Made by a program: the position numbers and the translations under genes. Below, one piece after another: positions 11,118 to 21,000 of a DNA stretch of 64,000 bases (position 1 is its first letter; every line of letters starts with the position of its first letter). Below the pieces are notes generated by a model that saw only the letters and a program-made list of their open reading frames with translations, did not search any database and was not told where the DNA came from. This DNA is from Lentinula raphanica. Lineage: Eukaryota; Basidiomycota; Agaricomycetes; Agaricales; Omphalotaceae. The stretch is from contig JANVFP010000011.1 of assembly GCA_027919835.1 (NCBI GenBank), positions 992,001-1,056,000 of the forward strand. Reading direction: 5' to 3'.

Positions 11118-13507
11118 TTACTGACTTGTACTTGATAGCTCATGGTGACTACTAGTAGTAGAGATTTGAACATGAACTTGTAGAGAGGTATTGGGTTCAG
11201 GTGAAGGGGCTGGAGCCAAGTAAGGAATAACAGGCTCTAAAAACTCATCATAGATGTCATTCATAGTTTCTATGAGATAGTTAAGGGGATAGAACATGAG
11301 CAAATCTAACAACTCTGACTTTGCAGTACATCATACCTAGAATTTGCTTCTCATCTACAGCAGATGTGAAATAGACTCGAGTATCTGCTGGTGCCTTTGA
11401 AAGATACTTGTTCTTGATATATACACAGGCTGCATCATGATTGGCTCCTCCAGTATAGTCAGGAAAGTGCTCTGTGAAATCTACTTCTTGGAACTTGTGG
11501 GCAAAAACATCGGTTTTGTTCAGAAGAAGTATCTGAAGACTGGAATAAATCTATTGTGCAAGCATCTTGGCAAATGCAATTTGAGGGACTTACTATGGAA
11601 ACACCAACAAACCATTTTGAGTGCACCAAGTTATCAAACAGCTCGATGGCATCATCCATACGATTCTAAGCACAAGGTGTAGCAGATCAATACCAGATAC
11701 TACCTCACTCTATGATTTAAAAAATCAATCACCATTAAAGGGTTTTCAGCACACACTTCATTGTAGTCACTTATTGAAGCAACAAAAATGATGAGTCCAG
11801 CTTTTTGAAACCAATTGATCCATTTTTTACGCTCAGAAAACTGTCCCCCAAAATCAACCAGAGAGACTGCAGAGCCTCGTAGGTCAATAAGAGTTGGATG
11901 GATTCCAGTTGTCATGATATGACATTGGATGATGTCCTGGTCAGATGGTAGATAGTGTTTCTTCAGAATTCGTGGCAAAGCATCTAAGAAGTAGTAGTTG
12001 ACATGTGCAGGAAGATCAAGATGTCGATATGCAGAGACAAGGTGGAACTTTTCCTCATACTGGTACAATGAAGAAATTTTCTCAGCATGGAGATCAAGAT
12101 CATCTAGCACCTAATTTGTACTATGTCATGTGAAGTTTAGAGGTGATGAAGAAGACATGACATACATCCAAAAGATCTATTAAAACATTTTCAAATGTTT
12201 TGAGATTCTGTCCTAGGCCAGCTATGATATCTAGGAGTTGTTCCACAGTAGCTGAAACATTGCATAAAATGTGACTGATATACTCTGCACGTTCACAATC
12301 AGAGTAGAACTGCTGGGAGCTGTTTAAACATGATTTCACTATCTGTTTTACTAGTGTGGTCTGAATGGGAGAAAATCAACATGATTCAATGATTAATGCT
12401 GAATAATTCATAGGATGAATGAAGACACTGACTTTTCCTGTCTCTCCAGGACCCAAAAGTAATATGTTGGGCTTTTCTAAGAGTTTCATGATTGGCAGAT
12501 CTTTTTGTGAAATTGTGAGACGAATTGCAGTCAGGGTGTCACTTGATAGGTGGAAAGTATCATCAAGCATGGTTCTCAACCGGGATATAAGGAAAAAATC
12601 CATATTAGGATCCAAACACTTGAGGAGGGCATGTATTGTCAACTGAGCTGGAAACCAGTATTTCTGTCGTTTGAGTGTTGCTATTGAGATACTGGGATAG
12701 AAGTTGACAATGAATGAGGGAAGACCTGCTTCCATGACAATTCTTGAGAACGAAGGCTTTGAGCTCTGAGCAACTGAAAATGCAATGAATAAGAGGAAGG
12801 AGATGACAAAACTCCTCGGTGGAACAGTTTCCGATAGCATGTATGGCAATTGACTTTTATAGGCATCAATTCCAGCAGCAAGAAATGTGTCCAAACGTGC
12901 AGACCTCTCTGATTTGAGTGCATCAGATTCATTTGTTGTTCTTGTCCATGCCTGAGAGTGGCTTCACCAACATGCTTCAGCCTGGTGTGACAACTTAACA
13001 CTTTAGAGACACACCTCGATTCTGCCAGTGGATGCAAACATGTCATCATGGTTTTCAAGAGATTGTAGGATTCCGAGAGTGGCCAGTCAATCATGGCTCG
13101 TGTTAGGTCTTCGAAATTCATTCCACCAACTTTGCTCATGATTACATGGAATGCTCGTGTCCGTATAGATAAACTGTATACTGGGCTAATGGTTGGAAAT
13201 CAGCAACACACTATGGATCATAAGGACATAGTAGAGCATACCGTGAAAGTTCAAGTAAATCACTATACAGAGATTTGACAATAGTAGTATGGGCTATGTT
13301 GTCAGATGTTGGGCCAAGGCTATCCTCGATTTGAGCCAGTCTGCGTCGAATAAGGATGGCATCCACTCCGTTGACTACAGCAGAACCAAATCGTTTGATC
13401 ACTTTTCCAGAGAGGTAGCCAAGTCCCGGAACAGTTGATGAAGAAGTAAATGTTCCGGTACTGGTGAAAATGCTGTTGGATTCTGAGGCACTAGTAGATG
13501 TGCTCAT
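11118..13507 (-). CDS. G-protein alpha-like GTPase with long N-terminal helical module (copy 1)
   Basis: Eight exons (13507-13242, 13185-13015, 12961-12433, 12360-12166, 12110-11733, 11665-11594, 11532-11337, 11269-11118) join in phase to 652 aa. Residues 1-315 are a Ser/Thr-rich start plus a helical region of unknown function. The G-alpha core follows: P-loop GPGETGKTT (316-324) split by an intron after the Lys, a helical-domain segment ending DALPRILKKHYLPS, switch I HIMTTGI, switch II DFGGQFSERKKW, NKTD, and TSAV in place of TCAT. The usual catalytic switch I Arg is His; the switch II Gln is kept. There is no myristoylation start and no receptor-type CGLF-like C-terminus; the end is a Ser/His-rich tail. 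The predicted role is GTP-dependent signalling, receptor unknown. Start at 13507 was chosen by comparison with copies 2 and 3; an upstream in-frame ATG at 13612 exists. Confidence 0.82.
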
Positions 13508-13970
13508 AGTCTGAGTTGAAGTGGGATACTTTGGATACCAGTGATGCTTGCCAGATGTGAAGGCTATCTTATTTATATCAATGTCTTGAGCATTGCCATG
13601 AAGCAATAGCAATGAGCATGATTCATCTTCACAGCTTCACAGCTTCCCATCCTGACAGTGATATGGAAGGTTCAGGAAAGATCAAACTAGTAACTGCCAC
13701 AATCAAAGTGAGAGAAAGTTTTTTGACGTCCAATGCTGTCCAATGCCGCTCCGGTGCTTGTACAAATTCTGTATTTGTATTGTCAACATATCATTATAGA
13801 GAGCAAAAATCTCTCTTTTCAAATCCACATGGAAGTATTTGTCCTAGTCGGAGAGATGGTTCTACCAGCGGAAGCCAGACAACCCATTTTTGCTCATTGC
13901 CATTCAGAAACTATCTTCCATAATCAAACACAGAAAACACACTGCCTGTACTTAAGTTCTTCAGCTGTCG
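13508..13970. promoter_or_regulatory. Upstream region of copy 1, partly homologous to copy 3's promoter
   Basis: Intergenic DNA between copy 1 and the 3' end of copy 2. The stretch around 13590-13650 (AATGAGCAT...CACAGCTT) resembles 17690-17760 upstream of copy 3, as expected if promoters were duplicated with the genes. No clear core element identified. Confidence 0.4.
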
Positions 13971-16124
13971 CTATACTCCCGGAGTCTCCTCGTGATCTTT
14001 GTTATCTTCCTCCTCACAATTGACATTCTCTTCCTCTTCCTCATCACTATCTTCGTCCATCTTCACATTCATTGCCAACAACGCACTCAGTGCATCAATC
14101 AATTCTGGAAAAGAATTACTCATCTCTACAGCAGATGAATGAATTACTAGAGACAGAGACAAGGAATCACCAGCCGGTAGATCTTCGGTCTTGGTGTGTG
14201 ATGAGTGCACATCTCTGCCTTGGATGGGAACGAGTACATCTCCATGCCCAGGTTGAGCAGGAGGCATATCTTGTGCTGATGGTACTGTATCTGATGGCAG
14301 GGGTGCAGGAGAAGGATGTGCAGAAGGTTCATCAGAAGAGACCATTGGAGGAGGCGGTGAAGAGGGTCGTGATGCATCGCCACCTGGACTAGGTGGAAGA
14401 GGTTTCGAAAATGGGCGTGGGGGACGTGATGCACCCGCACGTGAATTGCCAGGCGGTGAAGGTAATATGTGGTAGCTAGCTGATGGAAGAGTGGATGGAA
14501 GAGTGGCAGATAGTGTAGTGGGATGTGGGGGTGGTTGTACAGGAGGTGCGGAAGTGCCTAAGACCCTTTCCCGCAATGGAGAAGAAGATACAACAGCTAC
14601 TCTCCTTGATGGCGGTGGAGGGGGTCTTGCCCGTCTGGCACTTTTGAATTTCTTCTCTTCCTTATGCGCTTCTGTAGCACTTTGGGGTTCTGCGCGATAC
14701 GGGATGAATTCTCCAAATTCCTCAATCAATGCACTATTGCTACTCTTTCCCTCAAAACCATTGAGGAAAGCTGTCCACGACAGGTCAATATTATGAGAGA
14801 TAAAACCTTTGTCTGAGTCAAAGCCCATGTGTGCTACATGTTGAAATGAACCTCGGCTCGGTGCGGATATGAAAAGTTTGTCAATTTTTCCTGTAGACTT
14901 TATGCTAGACAAAGATTTTGCTCTCTTGGATTTCCTATTCTGTGTCAACGTAGTCTAAGCAAGTAGAGAAATAACACAAGTCAATGCAAGTGCTAGAGAA
15001 CAACTAAAGACACTGACTTTGCTAGTCTCCACGGAATCCGAAGGCTTTTCCTTGGAGAAATTTGTACTCGGTGAATATTGTTGCGAAATGAAGAGGTGGA
15101 TGACAGTTAAGGTGTCACTCGAGAGATGGAAAGAATCATGGTCAAGAATGCTTTGCAACTGAGATACAGAGAGAGCGTCCTGGTTAGAGTCCAATTTTTC
15201 GAGGAGGGCATGCATTGTTAGATGAGCTGGAAACAACTTCAAGTGCATCGGTTGATCAAGATACCGCCTGCCGGACGATCCAGCAGCTACAGGTCGACGG
15301 GGTGTTGAAATCGAGATATCGGGATAGAAATGGGTAAGGAAGGAAAGAAGGTCAACTTCGATGATGAGCCTTGAGAATGAAGGTTTTGAACTTGAAGCGA
15401 CTGAAAATGCGATGAACATCAGAAAGGCGATAGCAAAGCTTCTCCGAGGATTAGACTTTGACGGTGCGAATGGCAATCGGCTCCTATAAGCGTCGTTACC
15501 TGCAGCTAGAAGTATGTCTGGACGGGGAGGCCTTGTTGATTCGAGCATATTGTTGATGGGTTGCGTCTCAGGGTGACTTGTGCCCAACATCATTCAGTAT
15601 TCATGCAAATCATCAAGGAAACGTACCTTGAGTCCTGGTGCAAACATGCCATCATGGCTTTCAAAAGATCGTACGAGTCCGATAGTGGCCAGCGAATCAT
15701 CGCTTGTGCTAAGTCTTCAAAATCCATCCCTCCAACTTTGCTCATGATTACACGGAATGCTCGTGTCCGTATAGATAGACCGTATACTGGTCTACAAGTA
15801 GGTATCAATAACGATGTGTGTATCATAAAGACAGAGGACGTACCGAGAAAGCTCAAGTAAATCATCATACAAAGATTCAACAACACTAGCCTCGGCTATA
15901 CTATTCGACGTTGGGCCAAGGCTATCCTCGATCTGAACCAGTCTGCGTCGAATTAGAATGGCATCCACACCATTGACTACAGCAGAACCGAAGCGTTTGA
16001 TGGCTTTGCCAGAAAGAGAACCAAGTCCTGGAATGGTCGACGAGGAAGTGAACGTGTCGGTATTGGTGTATATACTGCTGGATTCGGAGGCACTATACGT
16101 GCTCATGGTTTGAGATGAAGTCAT
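13971..16124 (-). CDS. Chimera: shared N-terminal helical module joined to a WASP-like CRIB/VCA tail (copy 2)
   Basis: Four exons (16124-15844, 15791-15627, 15576-15018, 14954-13971), in phase, 662 aa. Residues 1-335 are clearly paralogous to copy 1, with the same intron positions and phases (blocks KRFGSAVVNGVDAILIRRRL and SKVGGMDFEDLAQAMI). Where copy 1 has the P-loop GETGK | TT, copy 2 has VETSK | TT at the same intron, so the nucleotide site is lost. The last exon is different: CRIB motif ISAPSRGSFQHVAHMG (about 364-379), an SHNIDLSWTAFL block as in fungal WASP, a long polyproline region, a WH2-like GDVLVPIQGRDVH, then a hydrophobic helix and an acidic tail. WASP proteins bind Cdc42-type GTPases and activate Arp2/3; here the WH1 domain is absent and the acidic tail lacks the usual Trp. 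Expression and Arp2/3 activity are inferred only. Confidence 0.78.
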
Positions 16125-16213
16125 GGCTGGAGTTACTAGAGCACTGTCATGAAGCGTGGAACACTCCTTCTGTTCTGTTCAGAGCTTTACAAAGTTGACA
16201 GGAATTCAAAAGG

Positions 16214-16445
16214 ACAACGCGGCAAGGTGAATTGGTTATTTAGCGCTTAGCGCCCAACATGTGAAGCTTCAAGCTCAAACTTCAACTTGTTATACGACAG
16301 TCGACCACGACGAACATTTCACGATCACTCACCACCACTACGATTACCCTCCTTCCTCACAGGAGTCTCCTCATTCTCCGCCAATCACCAATGAATATAT
16401 TTACCGCTTTCTTGTCAGACAACTCGGAGTCTCGTCAACCACAAA
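16214..16445 (+). pseudogene. Decayed duplicate of the promoter and 5' end of the Pol I A190 gene
   Basis: Two parts match the true gene at 17900-18115: GTTATTTAGCG...GCCCAACATGTGA (upstream region) and CCTTCCTCACAGGAGTCTCCT, followed by a diverged counterpart of the codons for [14 protein letters not shown]. The start codon and frame are lost. It lies head-to-head with copy 2, in the same arrangement that copy 3 has with the intact gene, so both were copied as one segment. Confidence 0.75.
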
Positions 16446-16591
16446 GGGAGTGACAAGTCTCTGATATTATATGAAGCAAGGAAGTTATAAGTCTTGTATC
16501 CACTACACGCAGAAGAACTCAAGTCCAGTTCGCGCCTGAGTGGCAAATCCAACATGGGGTCGTATATGCTACTACTAGTACTAGATCATCA
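16446..16591. other. Gap between the A190 remnant and copy 3
   Basis: Probable duplication breakpoint. Contains a CTACTACTAGTACTAG stretch similar to one at about 24240. No gene seen. Confidence 0.3.
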
Positions 16592-17628
16592 CATGAGGCA
16601 ACACGATGCAAAGGACTCGGTCGAAACCGTGCTCGACGAGGCAGGTCCCTCGTACAAATCTACCAGCAATACTGGTTGTGAAATGATGTAACGAATGTAA
16701 GTCAGAGTATCAACGGTATTGTTTGGAAGCTGAAAAGTTGTATCGAGAATTTCTTGTGACATAGAGATAGAATCCTGATCTAGGTCTAAATTCTCCCGTA
16801 AGGTATGTAGCGTCAAATGAGCTGGAAACAACTTCATGGCCTGTTCGTCAGGTATCGAGATATTTGGATAGAAATCAATGATGAAGGGAAGAAGACCAGT
16901 CTCGATGACAAGCTCTGAGAACTAAGGCTTGGAACTTAGAGCAACTGAAAATGCAATGAATAAGAGGAAGGCAATGGCAAATCTTCCTTGTGGGCTATCT
17001 CCCGAGAGGGCGTATGGTAATTGACTTTTATAGGCGTCATTACCTGCAGCAAAAAATATGTCCAAATGCGTCAACCCCTTCCGTTCGCGCATCTGAGAAT
17101 TGCTTCACCAGCATTACACAGAGGTTATGACAAAATAGTGCAGGGAAACATACCTTGTATTTGTTCGCAAACATTCCATCATGGCTTTCAAGAGATCATA
17201 GGATTCCAGAAGTGGCCAGTCAATTACGGCTTGTGCTAAATCCTCGAAATCCATTCTCCCAACTTTGCTCATGATTACACGGAATGCTCGTGTCCGTATA
17301 GACAAACTGTACACTGGGCTAACAGTGGTTGGAAATCAACAACGCAGTATAGATCATAACTTGGACATAGAGCATACCGTGAAAGTTCAAGTAAATCACT
17401 ATACAGAGATTTGACAATAGTAGTCCGGGCTATACTGTCAGACGTTGGGCCAAGGTTATCTTCGATTTGAGCCAGTCTGCGTCGAATGAGGATGGCATCC
17501 ACTCCGTTGACTACAGCAGAACCAAATCGTTTGATCACTTTGCCAGAGAGGTAGCCAAGTCCCGGGACGGTCGATGATGTAGTAAATGTCACAGTACTGT
17601 TGAATATGCTGCTGGATTCTGAGGCCAT
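16592..17628 (-). pseudogene. Truncated third paralogue of the G-alpha-like array (copy 3)
   Basis: The first two exons are intact (17628-17378, 17318-17154) and very close to copies 1 and 2. In the third exon (from 17102) a TAG at 16924-16922 replaces the Ser of SSKPSFS, after which the paralogous frame continues (KLFPAHLTLHTLRENLD) to a stop at about 16592. The end, EGPASSSTVSTES, aligns with the position of the P-loop but has no GxGExGK. No GTPase or CRIB exon follows. It lies directly head-to-head with the intact Pol I subunit gene, so it probably marks the ancestral position. Confidence 0.8.
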
Positions 17629-18011
17629 TGTGTGAGACGAAGTGGGTTACTTACGCCGGTAAAAGCTTGAGCGAGTAAAATTTATAGGGCTGAGCATTTC
17701 CATAAAGCTCGATGAGCATCGCTACCCCTCATAGCTTTACCGTAGCTTTACAGCTCTGCTACAAGGATAGGCAGAATCAGACTGACTCGGAGAATGACTT
17801 TCGAAGCTTGATAAGAGCTAGGATCGCAGTGACGGTGAGTATCAATCTGAGTGAGTATCGCAGTGACGGTGAGTGACCTGCAGTGCCAGGCAGTGCCAAC
17901 AGAATTAGAAGAGTTATTTAGCGCCCAACATGTGAGAACGTTCATTTTTTTGTCTTGGGCGCTTAGACACCTTTCCCTGATTTTTTGACGGATGGTCAAA
18001 ATCGCGCAGCT
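17629..18011. promoter_or_regulatory. Divergent promoter between copy 3 and the Pol I A190 gene
   Basis: A 383-bp gap with both coding starts pointing away. Contains a GTATCGCAGTGACGGTGAGT-like direct repeat (GCAGTGACGGTGAGT at about 17826 and 17860). Part of this region (GTTATTTAGCGCCCAACATGTGA) is duplicated at 16236-16265. Confidence 0.6.
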
Positions 18012-21000
18012 ATGAACATCTCACACTCACTGCCTTCCTTCGTCACAGGAGTCTCCTTCTCCTTTCTCACTACCGAAGATGTTCGCCGCATATCCGTCAA
18101 ACAAATCGTCAACCCGGTACTTCTTGATGACCTGAGTCGACCGAACGCCGGAGGCCTGTATGATCCTGCACTAGGGCCTAGTGATCGTCAAGATGTGTGC
18201 GTATCTTTCGGTTTCTATAACCATGTTGCTCATGCCTTTCTTCATCCAGATGTGCGACGTGCCGTCTCAGTTACTTCACATGCCCTGGTCACTTTGGACA
18301 TATCGAACTTCCTGCACCTGTATTCCATCCGCTTTTCTTTGCCAATATGTACAATCTGCTACGAGGCTGCTGTCTATGGTGTCATAGATTCAAGCTAGAT
18401 AGCGAAAATGTGAGTGAACACAGCTAGTGTCCCTATAATCTTTCTTCATGATTGTGTAGCTAGCGAAATACATCGCGAAATTCAGGCTACTAGAATATGG
18501 TCTTCTAGAGCAAGCGCAAGCCTTGGACAAAATAAATCGCACGTTCAATATCCGTGAAGTCGATAAGAAGGCTAAGGGCAAGGGCAAGAAAACGGCCAAG
18601 GGTGACGGAGAAGAAGAGGAGGAAGATGTTGAGATGGGAGCTGCAGACGAAGATCCGGAGTACGAGAAAGAAGAAGCACTACTAGGGAGGATCAACTTCT
18701 TCGTTACTCTAATGCTCGCTCGTGCCAAAGCAGCAGGGATAAAACGGGGCAGCTATAAGGATGGTCTTGTGTATCAGTATCGAAAAGAGCAAATCAACGA
18801 GTTCTTGAAGGAGACCATGCTCAATAAGTGTAGAAATTGTAAAACGTACGTGAACTCTTGCTCTTCAGTGGATAATAGTGCTGACCCTCCTCCCTCAAGG
18901 CCCGCATATTCCTTTCGAAAGGAAGGTTACACCAAGATCATCGAATATGATCTTTCAGAAAAACAGAAAAGGTCTGTCTTGAAACAACGACCGGATGTCT
19001 TGAACCTAGAGAAAGCCACTTCTTATGCTGCGAAACACAATGCTGCCACCGCCGCTGTGGTCAACGATGAAGATGCGGACATGTCTGATGTAGCGGAATC
19101 GGAAGGAGAAGGAGACTCATTAGACGAGGACGATGACGAGGATGATGATGAAGACGGTGACAAGGACGGATCCGAGGCCTCTAACAACAAAGGCCTACCC
19201 CGCGCCGCGAACGGCAAACTCAAAACGAAACGCGGACGGAACGAACGCGTCGTTGCCCCCGAAGAATGTCGTGCCCATCTTCGACGTTTATTCAGAAACG
19301 AACGCATCATGTGTGCTTTGTTATACGGCAAGCATGGTGCTTATGCTAAACTCACTGCCGAGGAGCTCTCTGAGGCGTCTGCGGATATGTTCTTCTTGGA
19401 TGTCTTGGCTGTCGCACCGACCCGATTCCGTCCACCGGCGAAGATGAACGAAGTCCTATTCGAGCATCCCCAGAATGATCTTCTTGCGCGGGTGCTCAAC
19501 ACCTCATACAGGCTTCGCGATCTGAATGTCGACTTGCGGGCTGTTTCACAGAAGGGAGAAGGCTATGACGAGCAGATGCGCAAGAAGGTCATGGAGCAGT
19601 TGCTTGCTGCATTAATTCAGCTTCAAGTTGATGTGAACAGCTTCATGGATAGTAGCAAAAATCCTCAGGTGGTGAGACAAGGGAAGCTCCCTCCTGCCGG
19701 TGTCAAGCAAGGATTGGAAAAGAAGGAGGGGTTGTTCAGAAAACACATGATGGTACGTCTATCATCAGTAAATGAGTATCTCCTTTCAGAACGATCTCCT
19801 GCAGGGTAAACGAGTGAACTATGCTGCTCGTTCTGTCATCTCACCTGATGTCAATATCGAACCGAACGAGATCGGGGTCCCTCCCGTTTTTGCAAAGAAA
19901 CTCACGTTCCCAGAACCTGTCACCCCAGCGAACTTCCACGAGATGCGCGCGCGAGTGATTAACGGTTCGCGCGTTTATCCAGGTGCAACAATGGTCGAGT
20001 ACGAAGATGGAACCCAAGTTTCATTGGTGGATCACGTTCTACTACCACCTCCTGCTGTGTCCTGATTCGTTGTTTCTAGGATAAACTCAGCGTCGACCAA
20101 AGAACGGCTATCGCTAACCAACTTCTCAAACCTCAAGAAGACAAAGGTACTATGTTAGGAGGTCGTCGAGGACTCTATACGAGGACACCAGCTATCAACA
20201 AAAAAGTGTATCGACATCTCCGGGATGGAGATATCTTGATTCTCAACCGTCAACCTACGCTGCACAAACCCAGTATGATGGCTCACAAAGCGAGGGTTCT
20301 GCAAGGAGAGAAGACCATCAGAATGCATTATGCAAACTGGTACGGACACATGTACAGTGACATACATTTAGTGAACTGACTTTTTTGCTTATAGTAATTC
20401 CTATAATGGTATGGTTCTACGGTGCCAATAATCTCCTTGTCAGAACTGATTCTTCTCCCTTTGCAAAGCTGATTTCGATGGTGACGGTAAGTGTGCACTT
20501 GTGATGCATCTTTTAATGAAGATCTAAATGCATGCTAATCAGAGATGAATATTCACTTCCCTCGTAAGCCCTCCCTATCTGCGTCTGCCCTTAACATGCG
20601 TTGAAGTATATCTTCTAGAAAATGAGGTCGCTCGTGCAGAAGCGGAAATGATTGCCAACACGGATAATCAATATCTCGTACCAACGTCGGGGAATCCTCT
20701 TCGTGGCCTTATACAAGACCACGTCGTTGCTGGTGTCTGGATGACGAGTCAGGGTGCCTTTTTCAGCCGCGAAGAATATTTCCAGCTCTTGTATGGCGCT
20801 TTGAAACCTGAAGAGGAGGGTATCGACGGACACCGCTTGGTCACACTACCACCTGCCATCTGGAAACCCAGACCTCTCTGGACTGGGAAACAGATTGTGA
20901 GTGCCTCAAAACGCTTTCATGGGTTTACTTCGATCTCAATTCTGTGAAGATTTCCACCGTTTTGAAAAACATCACTCCTGACAATATGGAAGGCATAAAC

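Noticed and set aside
18846..18899. In-frame stretch [18 protein letters not shown] in A190
   Set aside because: It is a 54-bp GT-AG intron without a stop. Removing it restores the zinc-region sequence [15 protein letters not shown] seen in Pol I subunits.
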